A stretch of 38,109 bases of DNA from JBOGUF01 sp050696075 (GCA_050696075.1 JBOGUF010000181.1:1-38109); one strand, 5' to 3'; shown: positions 21,977 to 31,239, counted from the stretch's first letter. Translations and numbers: made by a program. Notes: generated by a model not told the origin, from the sequence alone.

Positions 21977-22843
21977 TTACTCTAGCCCCGCCGCTCTCCA
22001 GAGTGCGTCCATCGACCGGCCCGCCTCTTGAGCGGCGGCCAGTGGAGCGCGCGCGGCCAGGTCGTCGAGCTGTTTGCTGAACGGTTCCGGCATCACTGGT
22101 CCGTCGTAGCCCATGGCCGACAGCTTGCCCATGAAGCCGACGAGGTCGATTACCCCAGTTTCCATCGGCAGCGCGCGAGCGTTGTCGATCTGCTCGTCGA
22201 TGGGGATGCCCGGCGGTGCGTCGTTGACGTGGACGGCGACGACGTCCTGCTCCTGAATGCTGTCGAGGTCGTCGATCGTGCCTCCGGATGTGTAGAGGTG
22301 CCAGGCATCGAGCAGCACGCCGATGTTGCCGGTGCCCGCGGCGTAGGCAAGTTCCATCATCCCACCCATGGAGTAGATGAACTCGTACGTGTACCGCGCC
22401 CGCAGTGTCTTGGGCGAGATGAACTCGATGCCGAGGCGGCACCCCTCGTCGCGCAGTGCCTCCGCCGTCGGGCGGAGACGCTCGAGGAACCAGGCAAAGT
22501 TTTCTTTGTAAGGACGCTCGTCGGAGCCGGGCATGATGCCAGTTGTCGCCCGCGTGCAGCCGAGTTCCCGCGCCAAAGCGGCGAGTTTCGGAAACGCGGT
22601 CAGGTCGTCGGGTCGCTTCTCGTCGTTGGTCCAGGCGACCGGCAACCCCCAATAGCCCGGTTTCACGCCGGCGCCGGAAAAGAGGTCGCGCACATAGGAG
22701 GTGCCGCGCTCGTCGGCCAGGCGTGATGCCTCGGTCAGACTGAAGGTGACGCTGTTGAATCCGCTCGCCCGCGCCAGCTCGATCGTGTCCGGCAACGATA
22801 GGCCCTGGATCCCAATCGCGCCCGGACCAAGTGTCTTGTCCAT
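21977..22843 (-). CDS. Sugar phosphate isomerase/epimerase, TIM barrel
   Basis: A 288-residue enzyme of the xylose-isomerase-like TIM barrel family. Metal ligands appear in order: GIEFISPKT (Glu), VLLDAWHLY (Asp), VVAVHVNDAP (His) and PVMPEPFS (Glu). The ATG at 22843 is chosen because GGAG lies 5 nt upstream; the adjacent ATG at 22846 is too close and longer starts lack support. Together with the Gfo/Idh/MocA gene upstream on the same strand and the dehydratase opposite it suggests a sugar-acid or inositol catabolic module. Substrate unknown. Confidence 0.85.
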   Translation of the reverse strand: MDKTLGPGAIGIQGLSLPDTIELARASGFNSVTFSLTEASRLADERGTSYVRDLFSGAGVKPGYWGLPVAWTNDEKRPDDLTAFPKLAALARELGCTRATTGIMPGSDERPYKENFAWFLERLRPTAEALRDEGCRLGIEFISPKTLRARYTYEFIYSMGGMMELAYAAGTGNIGVLLDAWHLYTSGGTIDDLDSIQEQDVVAVHVNDAPPGIPIDEQIDNARALPMETGVIDLVGFMGKLSAMGYDGPVMPEPFSKQLDDLAARAPLAAAQEAGRSMDALWRAAGLE

Positions 22844-22922
22844 CATGACTCCAAGCGGAACGAACACGGCGGCGAGGCATGCGCCAGCCGTAGCTGATTC
22901 GCGGATGCAATTGCGACCGCGT

Positions 22923-24020
22923 CTAGGCGACGCTCGATGCCAACTCCGACGTTTCGCCGGCCGGCACGCCCGGTTCCAGCGGATCTTCCGGCAGGGCGAT
23001 GATGGCGTTTTTCTCGACGGCGAGATAGGCCGCCTTCGTCAGTTGCAGGACCCGCGCCGCGTGCGCGAAGGTTGCCAGGCACGGGTCGCCGTGCTGCACC
23101 ACGTCGAGAAAGTGCGTGACTTCCTGGGTGAAGGTGTGCGCCGGGTCGTTCGCGCGTTCGGCCTGTTGCGGCCAGCCATAGAGCTGATGCACGAGCCGCT
23201 TGTCGTTGCCGGCCATGGCGCCGTGCTCGGCCGCAACCTCGAAGTGCCACCCGTCGATTGTGCCGAAAGCCCAACTCGTCACGATCTCGCCGATAGCGCC
23301 CGATGCGAAGCGCACCAGCAGGACGCCAGTGTCCTCGGCGTGCATTGTCTGCACGAAGAATCGATCGGTCATCGCCGTGACCGAGATCGGCCGGTCGTCG
23401 GCCAGTGCCAGGAGGCGGTAGGTCGAGTGCCAGCCGGTGTCGAGGACTTCTCCGCCGCCCATCCGCCGCGGGTCCGCCCGCCACTCCCAGGGACTCTCGC
23501 CGGTCGCCAGGTGCGCCGGCGGCCGGGAGACCGATCCCCGATGCTGGAACGCCTCGATTGAGCGAAGTAGAAAGGGGCGGCCGAGGATGCCCGACGAGAG
23601 CAGGCGTCTCGCTTCGATCAGGCTGGGCTGAAAAAGTTGGTTGTGGGCCGACATGAAGACGGCGCCCGTCTCGCGCAAGGCGGCGTCGATGACGGCGGCG
23701 TCCTCCAGGGAGGTGCAGAGCGGCTTCTCGCAGAGGATCGCCTTGCCGGCCCTCGCCCCGGCGACGATCGCACTGGTATGCAGGTGGTGCGGCAGGCAAA
23801 TGTCGACCGCGTCCACGTTCGGGTCGCCTAAGAGCTCGTCGAGCGACGAATAGACTCGCGCTTTACCGTCGGTATAGCGGTCGGCGAGGTGCTGTGCCCG
23901 GCTGGGCGTGATGTCGGCGATGGCAACGATTTCGCCGCGCGGTGCGTTGTTTCGCCACGCCGCGCCGTGCGCCGCGGCGATGCCGCCCGCTCCGATAATC
24001 CCAACCCGTAGGGTTTCCAC
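22923..24020 (-). CDS. Gfo/Idh/MocA family NAD(P)-dependent oxidoreductase
   Basis: A 365-residue sugar dehydrogenase. I place the start at the GTG at 24020 (AGGGAG 7 nt upstream), which opens VETLRVGIIGAGGIAAAHGA with the Rossmann GxGxxA motif at once; upstream in-frame extension lacks conserved sequence. The Lys of the EKP motif is in ILCEKPLCTSLEDA, and the substrate-domain GGGEVLDTGWHSTYRLLALA follows. It is 79 nt upstream of the TIM-barrel isomerase gene on the same strand, probably one operon. Distinct from the similar enzyme at 1453-2556. Confidence 0.88.
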   Translation of the reverse strand: METLRVGIIGAGGIAAAHGAAWRNNAPRGEIVAIADITPSRAQHLADRYTDGKARVYSSLDELLGDPNVDAVDICLPHHLHTSAIVAGARAGKAILCEKPLCTSLEDAAVIDAALRETGAVFMSAHNQLFQPSLIEARRLLSSGILGRPFLLRSIEAFQHRGSVSRPPAHLATGESPWEWRADPRRMGGGEVLDTGWHSTYRLLALADDRPISVTAMTDRFFVQTMHAEDTGVLLVRFASGAIGEIVTSWAFGTIDGWHFEVAAEHGAMAGNDKRLVHQLYGWPQQAERANDPAHTFTQEVTHFLDVVQHGDPCLATFAHAARVLQLTKAAYLAVEKNAIIALPEDPLEPGVPAGETSELASSVA

Positions 24021-24326
24021 GCGCTTCTCCCTCACGGTTCTCAGTCGAATGGCGGTCGTCTCCGCATTGCCGTGCATCCTTGCCCGGCCTTGCCCTCGAG
24101 CGTGCAACGCTTGACACGACTCCGGCATGCGTCGCCGATCCACCTACCGTTCGTGCGCGACCAAACCACGTCGTTTGCCTGCCCACGGCGCCCATTCTAC
24201 CGGCTTGCGCTGTTGACCGCGGGTTCCGCTCACGCGTTTTGCGGTTGTCGCAGCAGATGTGGCACGCGACTTGCCCTCCTCGGTCTGCGTCGTCCGATTT
24301 CAAGATGTGAAGCTGGGAGGATGAAC
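24021..24326. other. Intergenic region, no gene recognised
   Basis: 306 nt between the divergent oxidoreductase gene and a small gene. It must carry the promoter of the leftward sugar operon. I see no convincing conserved ORF, RNA gene or repeat in it; TTGAC-like hexamers near 24112 and 24215 are isolated. Confidence 0.4.
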
Positions 24327-24587
24327 ATGGAGCAGCGGAATCTCGGGGAATGGCTCGCGCGGCAGTTCTCGGCAGAGCGCTGGGAGCGCGGCATCAGCAA
24401 GGATGACCTGATCGCTGCGGCCGGCGACGACGAGAGTTTGGCCCGCCATCTGGAGCAGTATCCGGAGGGTGGGTTGTACCGCGGCCCAGACGAAGTGTTG
24501 CAGGGCTCGGCGCACCATGGTTGGGAGGATCAGCAAATGCCTGGCCCCCGCGGCGACGCCGCGGATACAAGCGACGGTGCTAGGTAA
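24327..24587 (+). CDS. Small hypothetical protein, 86 residues
   Basis: Unrecognised. The start at the second ATG (24327) is supported by GGGAGG 6 nt upstream; the first ATG touches that sequence. The product begins MEQRNLGEWLARQFSAERWE, an amphipathic helical region, then DDLIAAAGDDESLARHLEQY, and a low-complexity Gly/Asp/Pro tail (GPRGDAADTSDGAR). No signal peptide or metal site. An ankyrin gene follows after 101 nt. Small cytoplasmic protein of unknown role. Confidence 0.6.
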   Translation: MEQRNLGEWLARQFSAERWERGISKDDLIAAAGDDESLARHLEQYPEGGLYRGPDEVLQGSAHHGWEDQQMPGPRGDAADTSDGAR

Positions 24588-24688
24588 AATCCGCCCTTCG
24601 CCCGTCGCGCTCACCTGATAGGCTATGGCCCGGTATCTCACATGGGCACAAACGACGCGGGCCACGGCAACTGAGGGAAGGACGGCAG

Positions 24689-25387
24689 ATGAGAGCGGAG
24701 GGACGTTCCGGCGTGGCATCGGCGGCGGCCTTCTTTGAGGCGATCACAGCGGGCGATCAAGAGCGTGTGCGATCCATGCTCGACGATGCGCCAGGCTTGG
24801 TACATGCCGCCGACGAGCAGGGGCTGGCCCCATTGATCGTCGCGACGTATTGGCGGCGGCCTGCTGTCGTCGACTTGCTGCTGGGTCGCGGCGCGCCGGA
24901 CGACGTCTTCGCCGCTGCCGCTCGCGGCGACGTCCTTGCCGTCGAAGTCTTGCTCGACGCCGAACCAAACGCGATCAACCACTTCAGCGTCGACGGGTGG
25001 ACGCCACTCGCGCTCGCCGCGCACTACGGCAGCGTCGAAGTAGCTCAACACCTGCTTGCCAGCGGCGCGGAGGTGAAGGTAGTCTCGCGCAACGCCCTTG
25101 CCAACACGTCCGTTCACGCCGCCGTCGCTGGCAATCAACCGGAGATCGTCGATCTCTTGCTCAGCTACGGCGCCGATCCGAATGCAACCGACGCCAACGG
25201 TTGGACGCCGCTCAACCTCGCGGCCCATGCCGGCTACGTCGCGCTCGTCCGGCGGCTGTTGGACGCTGGCGCCGATGCGACGATCGCCAATCACGAGAAA
25301 CGAACGCCCTTGGACGTCGCGCTGCAGCAGGGGCACGATGCAGTCGTTGCCGAGCTCGACGAACGCGTCGAAAGCGAGGGGGGATAG
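24689..25387 (+). CDS. Ankyrin-repeat protein
   Basis: A 232-residue protein made almost wholly of about six ankyrin repeats. Clear copies are GWTPLALAAHYGSVEVAQHL (103-122), SVHAAVAGNQPEIVDLLLSY (141-160), GWTPLNLAAHAGYVALVRRL (171-190) and RTPLDVALQQGHDAVVAELD (205-224), with more divergent ones at ~13-43, 45-68 and 72-95. No signal peptide or membrane segment, so it is a cytoplasmic protein-binding scaffold. GGAAGGACGG precedes the ATG. Neighbours give no hint of partner. Confidence 0.9.
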   Translation: MRAEGRSGVASAAAFFEAITAGDQERVRSMLDDAPGLVHAADEQGLAPLIVATYWRRPAVVDLLLGRGAPDDVFAAAARGDVLAVEVLLDAEPNAINHFSVDGWTPLALAAHYGSVEVAQHLLASGAEVKVVSRNALANTSVHAAVAGNQPEIVDLLLSYGADPNATDANGWTPLNLAAHAGYVALVRRLLDAGADATIANHEKRTPLDVALQQGHDAVVAELDERVESEGG

Positions 25388-25390
25388 GGC

Positions 25391-25553
25391 GTGGCGCGGC
25401 GCGATCACCCGCGCCGACCTCTGGCCGGACGAATCGGACGTCGGGCAGCCCGTCATCCTTCCCGGCGGTGAGATCGGTATCCTCCTCTCCTGGTGGAACG
25501 CCGCCGACGGTTCCGAATGGCGTTGGCGCATCGAGCTGTACAACCACCGGTAA
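25391..25553 (+). pseudogene. Small conserved-looking ORF with apparent frameshift
   Basis: From about 25404 to the TAA at 25553 the frame reads ITRADLWPDESDVGQPVILP then GGEIGILLSWW and EWRWRIELYNHR, protein-like and unrelated to the ankyrin repeats. No start codon exists in that frame nearby, but a GTG at 25391 in the next frame gives VARR and would join it if one G at 25403 were removed. Either a sequencing error or a recent inactivating frameshift is possible. The product would be about 53 residues of unknown role. Confidence 0.4.
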
Positions 25554-25574
25554 AGCCGCCCATCCCGCGAACGG

Positions 25575-26786
25575 CTACTCGACCGTTACCGGCACCTCGA
25601 AGATGGCGTTGTACTGGTAGCCTTTGGCGTTCCACGGCACCGTGGAGGGCTGCGTCAGAGCGACGGCGTCGGTCGCGCGCGAGAGTATCGCCGCGATGCC
25701 GGGTTGCGCGTCCCAGGCGTACTCGAAACGGACCCACGACAGCCGCCCGGCCTCCATCGTGATCCGCGCGTCGGCCCATTCCGTGCCGCCGTTTGTGCTG
25801 ATCTCGACTTTGGTGATGCCCGCGTACCCGGACCAGGCATAGCCGGCGATCGTCTGCTGCCCGGCGGGCAGTCGGGCGCCGCCGGTCGGCGTGCTGATCA
25901 CCGACTTGACCGGCATCTCCCGGACCGGCCGCACGATCTGGTCGTGCTCTGTCGTGATGATGTAGCTCTCCGTGTTGAAGGAGCCGTCGAACGGGCGGTC
26001 GATGACCTCGATCCCGACCAGCCATTTCGTCGAGGCGATGCCTCCCCATCCCGGCACGAAGAGCCGCACCGGCCCACCGTGGACCGCGGGCAAGTCCTCG
26101 CCGTTCATCTGCCAGACCACCATGGTGTCGGGCGCCATGGCAATCCCCAGCGGGAGACCGCGCTGCATTTCCGCGAAGTCGCCGCCCCGCGAGACGACGT
26201 CCACCGCGCCTTCCTGGACGCCGGCCATGGAGAGGATATCAGCCAGCGGCACGCCGACCCACTCCGCGTTGCCGATCGCGGTGTTGCCCCACTGGGTTCC
26301 CGATGCGTTCGGCTGGAAAAAGCCACGACTATTGCCAGAGCACTCGAGGAACGCCGTAAACGTGCGCCGCGTCATCCCTTGTAGGTCCGCCAGGCTCAGT
26401 TCGAGCTCCCGCGCGACAAGTCCCGTCACTCGCAGCCGCCACCGCGCCGGGTCGATGGCGGGCACCGGCCCGTTGTTGCGGATGAAGAAGAGGTCGTTCG
26501 GCACCGTCAGCCCGTCGACAAGTTTGAGAGGAGTCCCGTAGTTGAACGGGTCGTACATGATCATTTGCGGGTTCAGACCGAGGGCTTCCCGTAGATCGGC
26601 GCCCGGCTCGGCCGCCAACTCGGGCGTGGCGGCGGGCGTCGCCTCCTGCGCCAGTGCCTCGCTCGCGACGATGGAGGCGATCACCGGCGCCGAGAACCCG
26701 GCGGCCGCCAGCTTGGCGATGAGCTGTCGCCTCGTGAGTTTCGCGCCGTCCGGATGTGCTGCTCGCTGATCGTGTGACCCCGACAT
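25575..26786 (-). CDS. Tat-exported molybdopterin oxidoreductase, sulfite-oxidase family
   Basis: A 403-residue protein. The ATG at 26786 follows AAGGAGG by 7 nt. A Tat signal is at residues 17-47 (LTRRQLIAKLAAAGF, then a hydrophobic run ending ASEALAQ), so it folds with cofactor before export. The molybdopterin domain has FFIRNNGPVPAIDPARWRLR and TAFLECSGNSRGFF, where C149 is the Mo ligand; GGPVRLFVPGWGGIASTKWL closes it. Residues ~290-403 form the Ig-like Mo-co dimerisation domain (PAGQQTIAGYAWSGY, then VEISTNGGTEW). No heme domain, so electrons leave by a separate cytochrome. Sulfite is the family substrate, but many relatives act on other S- or N-oxides. Confidence 0.88.
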   Translation of the reverse strand: MSGSHDQRAAHPDGAKLTRRQLIAKLAAAGFSAPVIASIVASEALAQEATPAATPELAAEPGADLREALGLNPQMIMYDPFNYGTPLKLVDGLTVPNDLFFIRNNGPVPAIDPARWRLRVTGLVARELELSLADLQGMTRRTFTAFLECSGNSRGFFQPNASGTQWGNTAIGNAEWVGVPLADILSMAGVQEGAVDVVSRGGDFAEMQRGLPLGIAMAPDTMVVWQMNGEDLPAVHGGPVRLFVPGWGGIASTKWLVGIEVIDRPFDGSFNTESYIITTEHDQIVRPVREMPVKSVISTPTGGARLPAGQQTIAGYAWSGYAGITKVEISTNGGTEWADARITMEAGRLSWVRFEYAWDAQPGIAAILSRATDAVALTQPSTVPWNAKGYQYNAIFEVPVTVE

Positions 26787-26908
26787 GATCCGCCCTCCTT
26801 CGCTGTCGGCTGCTTGCTCGCTCGTCGACCGTGGATTTGCGTCGACGCGGAGCAACACTCGTGCCAGCGCGGCGCGGCGGTGTGGTGGCGGTTACGCCGT
26901 GAGTCGTC

Positions 26909-29900
26909 TCAGCCGATGGTCACACGCACCGTGCGCACCTGGAACGGTCGCATCGCGATTCGTACGACGTCGCCGTCCCGCTCAATGCCATCTTCTCCCG
27001 AGGGATCGGGGTCTTCGAGCAAGTTCATCGCTACGACGCGATTGACTGAACGCGAGAATCGCAGTATCGCGGTCCCACGAGCGCCATGCGGTTCATAGAC
27101 GCGCAGGATCAACCCCTGTCCATCATCCGCGGGCTTCATCGCGCCGAGGGCGATCGGCAGGCCGTCCGCCTCGACCAACGGCGCCGTGTCGGATGCGACG
27201 CTCGCCGCCGTCGCCACCAACGGGCTATTGAGCCGGATCGCCTCATTGACGACGTCGGCCTCGGTCCAGTCGCCGGCGTGCGGGAAGAGGCTGTACGTGA
27301 AGCGATGCTCACCTTCGTCCGCGAACGGGTCGGGATAGAGCGGGCCGCGCACCAGGCTCAGGGTCAAGACGTTGCCGTGTGCCCCATGCCCGTACTTGCC
27401 GTCGTTGAGAAGCGCCACGCCGAAGCCCGTTTCCGAGAGGTCCGCGAAGCGATGACCGCTCACCTCGAACCGCGTCGCCTCCCACGAGGTGTTGCGGTGG
27501 GTCGCGCGGCGGACCGCGCCGTACATCGTCTCGTAGGTCGCTTCGTGCGTGCGGACGGCCAGCGGGAAACGCGCCTGGAGGTAGACCATCCGCTCGTGCC
27601 AATCAACGAACGTTTCGACGTCGAGCCGGCCCGAGCCGGCGAGCAGCCGGTAGGTCTGCACGATGCGCGAGTCCCGCCACACTCGCTCGACCCGCACCGA
27701 GGCGCGGAGCGGACCAGCTTCGATCACCGAGACTCGCTCGACGCCGTCGATTTCCTCGCCCGCTTCTTGGTAACTCTCCTCGATGTCCCAGGCGTCATAG
27801 GTCCGGGGCTTGTCGACCCATGCCCAGAGCTGATTGCCCCGGTCGGCCAGCGTCTCGCGCCCCGCGACCTTGTCGGTCAGGCGGTGGATCGTGCCGTCGG
27901 CGCCGAACTCGATCCGAAGCCGGTCGCTTTCGATCACCGCGCCCTCGCCGGCGCCTTCCGCCCGCACCGGCGCCGCCACCGACGCCCCCGCGCCGTCGGC
28001 GCGATTGAGGGTCGTCCAGCCAAGACCGGGCACCGTGCGGGACGGATCGTGGACGAGCAACCCGTGCTCCGTGGCCTGGACCGGTACCGGTTGCCCGGCG
28101 CCGTCGACGACACCGGCCGCACCGTTGTCCGGCAGCAGCACGGTCAGCGGGCGCGGCGACAGCGTGGCGTTGGCGACCAGCACCGCGCTGCCGGGCGCGC
28201 CGGCCAGGTGTCGCAGCGCGTCGTCGCGCGCTTCGGTCGCCTCCCCGACCGCTTCTTCCAGCATCCGGTGGGCGTCCTCGTACACCTCGTGAATGGAGGA
28301 GCCGGGCAAGATGTCGTGGAACTGGTTGAGTAGGAGCAGTTTCCAGGCGGCGTCGATCCGTTCGCGTGGGTAACTGAATCCGTGCAGGCTCGCCAGCGAA
28401 CCGAAGACCTCTGCCTCGGCCAATCGGTGCTCGGCCTCGCGGTTGAGCTTCTTGACTTTGCCCTGGGTCGTCAGCGTGCCGCGGTGGTACTCCAAGTAGA
28501 GCTCGCCGACCCAGACCGGCAGGCCGTCTTTGGGCAGGCGGGCGAAGAACTCATCGATCCGCCCCATGCGCAGCCGGGGCAAACCCGGGAATTCCTTGAT
28601 CCGCTGATAGTTTTCGAGCATCCGCTGGGTCGGGCCGCCGCCGCCATCCCCCCAGCCGAACGCGAGCAGCGTCTCTGAGTGGAGCCGCTTGCCTCGGAAG
28701 CTGCGCCAGGTGCCGAGCGTGTCCAGCGGCACCAAGTTGCCGTTATAGCCATGACCGGGGTTGAAGAAGGTGTGGGCGGTGACTCGGCTGCCGTCGATCC
28801 CTTCCCAGGTGAAGAGGTCGTACGGAAACTGGTTCGCCTCGCTCCAATTGAGCTTGATCGTGAAGAAGCTTTCCAGTCCGGCCCCGCGCAGGAGTTGCGG
28901 GATGCCGCCTGAAAAGCCGAAGACGTCCGGTAGCCAAGCAACCGTGTGCCGCTGGCCGAAAAGCTGCTCGAAGGTGCGCTGCCCATAGAAAAGCTGGCGG
29001 ACGAACGCCTCGCCGCCGGTTACCTGACAGTCCGGCTCGAGCCAGGAGCCGCCGACCGGCTCCCACCGCCCCTCGGCCACCCGTTCCTTGATCCGCTCGA
29101 GCAACTCCGGGTCGTCCTCCTGTAACCAGACGTACGCCTGCGCCGACGACTGGTTGAAGGTGAAGTCTTCGTACCGCTCCATCAGGTCGAGCACGGACCA
29201 GAAGGTGCGGCGGTCCTTGCGCCGCGTTTCCGCCACCGGCCAGAGCCACGCAAGGTCGATGTGCGCGTGCCCGGTGAGAACCAGATGCCCAATCGGCTGA
29301 TATTCGCGTTTCAGCCGCTCCAAACCGTCGGCGATCACCTGGCGCGCTCGCGCGATGCCCGCTTCGGCCTCCGCCGGCAGCGGTTCCAGCGGTCGCGGTC
29401 GCTCCGGCAGATGCCAGAGTCCTTGCGCCGGCGGCGTGACGTCGAACGCCTCGACGCCGTAGCTCGGCGGCACGGTCGAGACGCCGCTGCCGATCGGATT
29501 GTTCCACATCTCGACGTAGCGGCTGACCGAGACGTCTGTGGCCGTCGGCCAGGTGGTCATCCACTCGACGTTCGCCGCCTCGACGATATCGAGCAGGAAT
29601 GGCGCAACTTCTTCGTTGGCCAATTGATTGTTGGCCTCGATGAGCATCGTGAGATCGCGTTCGAGCGCCCGCGCCGCGCGGTGCGGCACAACCAGATGCG
29701 CCCGCTCGACTCGCGGATTGGCGACGTGCGAGCCGAACATCCCCTTCGGCACCACCTCGGCTGCAATCGTGATCGCCTCGCCGCCTTCGGCCTGCTCGAC
29801 CACCGGGAACCGGTGGTGCATCGCGTTCAGCCCGGTGCGCAACCCCGTGGACAGTTGAACGAACCCCTCGCCTCCGAGCCAAAGCTCGATCTCGACCGGC

Positions 29901-30121
29901 TCGCCGGCCCATTCCTCCGGGACGCGCCCGGTGCCACTCAGGCGGACCGGCACCTCGACGACCGGCCAGGCATGACCGAGCCGCAACGCGACTGGCTGGC
30001 CCTCGCGCGCTGAGAACGACCAGTCGTCGATCGTCGCTTCGCGGGCATTCCGCCAGGCGCGCAGTTCCCCAAGCCGGCGCAGGGCACGCCCCAGCCGACG
30101 CTGTTCAACCGTTTCGGGCAC
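26909..30121 (-). CDS. Alpha-mannosidase, glycoside hydrolase family 38
   Basis: A 1070-residue cytoplasmic GH38 enzyme releasing mannose from alpha-mannosides. Metal-binding residues are in GHAHIDLAWLWP (H285, H287, D289), the catalytic nucleophile is D399 in WLPDVFGFSGGIPQL, and QFHDILPGSSIHEVYEDA is the conserved later metal-site segment. An N-terminal beta domain (about 1-270) and a long C-terminal beta-sandwich (about 640-1070) complete the GH38 architecture. GTG start at 30121 with AGGGA nearby. It lies downstream of a MalFG-type transporter on the same strand, implying import and intracellular hydrolysis of mannose-containing oligosaccharides. Confidence 0.92.
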   Translation of the reverse strand: MPETVEQRRLGRALRRLGELRAWRNAREATIDDWSFSAREGQPVALRLGHAWPVVEVPVRLSGTGRVPEEWAGEPVEIELWLGGEGFVQLSTGLRTGLNAMHHRFPVVEQAEGGEAITIAAEVVPKGMFGSHVANPRVERAHLVVPHRAARALERDLTMLIEANNQLANEEVAPFLLDIVEAANVEWMTTWPTATDVSVSRYVEMWNNPIGSGVSTVPPSYGVEAFDVTPPAQGLWHLPERPRPLEPLPAEAEAGIARARQVIADGLERLKREYQPIGHLVLTGHAHIDLAWLWPVAETRRKDRRTFWSVLDLMERYEDFTFNQSSAQAYVWLQEDDPELLERIKERVAEGRWEPVGGSWLEPDCQVTGGEAFVRQLFYGQRTFEQLFGQRHTVAWLPDVFGFSGGIPQLLRGAGLESFFTIKLNWSEANQFPYDLFTWEGIDGSRVTAHTFFNPGHGYNGNLVPLDTLGTWRSFRGKRLHSETLLAFGWGDGGGGPTQRMLENYQRIKEFPGLPRLRMGRIDEFFARLPKDGLPVWVGELYLEYHRGTLTTQGKVKKLNREAEHRLAEAEVFGSLASLHGFSYPRERIDAAWKLLLLNQFHDILPGSSIHEVYEDAHRMLEEAVGEATEARDDALRHLAGAPGSAVLVANATLSPRPLTVLLPDNGAAGVVDGAGQPVPVQATEHGLLVHDPSRTVPGLGWTTLNRADGAGASVAAPVRAEGAGEGAVIESDRLRIEFGADGTIHRLTDKVAGRETLADRGNQLWAWVDKPRTYDAWDIEESYQEAGEEIDGVERVSVIEAGPLRASVRVERVWRDSRIVQTYRLLAGSGRLDVETFVDWHERMVYLQARFPLAVRTHEATYETMYGAVRRATHRNTSWEATRFEVSGHRFADLSETGFGVALLNDGKYGHGAHGNVLTLSLVRGPLYPDPFADEGEHRFTYSLFPHAGDWTEADVVNEAIRLNSPLVATAASVASDTAPLVEADGLPIALGAMKPADDGQGLILRVYEPHGARGTAILRFSRSVNRVVAMNLLEDPDPSGEDGIERDGDVVRIAMRPFQVRTVRVTIG

Positions 30122-30147
30122 GGTGCTTCCCTTCCCTTATGCCGATT

Positions 30148-30240
30148 CCCCAGGTTGAAACCAGGGGCTTAACCGACGAAGTCCCGCCGGGACCGCGTTA
30201 ATCGCGCCCCGTGTTCAACCCCGGAGGGGTTTCGTCGGTT
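30148..30240. repeat. Compound palindromic intergenic element
   Basis: Nested inverted repeats: near-matching outer arms CCCCAGGTTGAAACCAGGGG (30148-30167) and GCCCCGTGTTCAACCCCGG (30206-30224); a perfect inner stem GTCCC-GCC-GGGAC (30181-30193); and a perfect 10-bp pair AACCGACGAA (30171-30180) with TTCGTCGGTT (30231-30240). It lies in the spacer between the permease stop (30289) and the mannosidase start (30121). The design resembles dispersed palindromic elements rather than one simple terminator. Confidence 0.7.
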
Positions 30241-30244
30241 CAGT

Positions 30245-30264
30245 CCGGTATTTCACAATACCGG
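30245..30264. repeat. Perfect 8-bp inverted repeat upstream of mannosidase gene
   Basis: CCGGTATT-TCAC-AATACCGG, a perfect palindrome 24 nt beyond the permease stop. It could be a rho-independent-like hairpin or processing site between the transport and hydrolase genes, or an operator. On the minus strand there is no T-run after it, so a classic terminator is unlikely. Confidence 0.55.
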
Positions 30265-30288
30265 GTTCCCCGGTCATTCTCGCTCTGG

Positions 30289-31230
30289 CTACTTGAAGCT
30301 CCCGACCGTGACCCCCTCCACGAAAAAGCGCTGGAAGGCGAGGAAGAGGACGATCACCGGCAGCACGACCAGAATGGAGGCAGCCATGAGCAGGTTGTAC
30401 TGGATGTCGTACTGCGACTGCGACTGGAAGAAGGTCAAACCGATGGCGAGCGTGTAGCTGTCGGTGCCGGTGAGGTAGAGCAGCGGACCGAGGAAGTCAT
30501 TCCAGGCATGCAGCGCGGCGAAGATGCAGACGACGCTCAGGGCCGGCAGCGACTGGGGCATGATGATCTGGTAGAGGATGCGCAGTTCGCTCGCGCCGTC
30601 GATCCGCGCCGCGTCGGAGATCTCCTGCGGAATCTGCATCAGGAACTGCCGCATCAGGAAGATCCAGAAGGCGTTGCCGAAGAAGAGCGGCACGACGAGC
30701 GGCAGGATCGTGTTGATCCAGTTGCCGCCGAACTCTACGCCCCACATGTGGAACATGGGGCGTGGCAAAGTGGCGAAGATGTCGAAGAGGGCGATGATCA
30801 GCACCGGGTAGGGCACGAAGACGGTCGCCAGAACCAGGGCGAAGATCTTGTCCCGCCCCGGCCACTCGATGCGCGAAAAGCCGTAGGCCACAATCGGGTT
30901 CGAGATTGCCGAGCCGATCACCGTCAACAGGGTGATGATGCTCGTGTTCTTGAGGAATTGCCAGAAGGGAAAGACGTCGACGCTATCCACGAAGTTCGAC
31001 CAACGCAAGTCGTGCGGATAGAAGGTCGGGGGATAGAGCGAGAGCTCGGCGTTGGTTTTGAGGGCGATGGCGAACATCCAGTAGAACGGGAAGATATAGA
31101 TGGCGCACATCCCGATCAGCACGAGGCGGGGCACCCCTTCTCTGCGGAAGCGCTTGGAGAGGGCCAGCCAGCGGCTCCGCGTCACCCGCGGCGCCTCCGC
31201 AGCTTGATGTGCCTGCACCACCTTCGCCAT
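30289..31230 (-). CDS. Sugar ABC transporter permease (MalG/CUT1 type)
   Basis: A 313-residue inner-membrane permease with six hydrophobic segments, starting with GVPRLVLIGMCAIYIFPFYW. The MalG-type periplasmic loop FYPHDLRWSNFVDSVD follows. The EAA loop is ISDAARIDGASELRILYQII, and the conserved HAWNDFLGPLLYLTG comes before the last two helices. Start at ATG 31230 with AAGGAC 7-8 nt upstream. It pairs with the MalF-type permease upstream; the shared ATPase (usually an unlinked MsmK/UgpC type) is not in this window. Confidence 0.92.
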   Translation of the reverse strand: MAKVVQAHQAAEAPRVTRSRWLALSKRFRREGVPRLVLIGMCAIYIFPFYWMFAIALKTNAELSLYPPTFYPHDLRWSNFVDSVDVFPFWQFLKNTSIITLLTVIGSAISNPIVAYGFSRIEWPGRDKIFALVLATVFVPYPVLIIALFDIFATLPRPMFHMWGVEFGGNWINTILPLVVPLFFGNAFWIFLMRQFLMQIPQEISDAARIDGASELRILYQIIMPQSLPALSVVCIFAALHAWNDFLGPLLYLTGTDSYTLAIGLTFFQSQSQYDIQYNLLMAASILVVLPVIVLFLAFQRFFVEGVTVGSFK

Positions 31231-31239
31231 TGATGTCGT

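Noticed and set aside
24638..25543. 301-aa minus-strand open frame
   Set aside because: Antisense to the ankyrin-repeat gene; no domain pattern.
27086..28333. 415-aa plus-strand open frame
   Set aside because: Antisense to the GH38 mannosidase.
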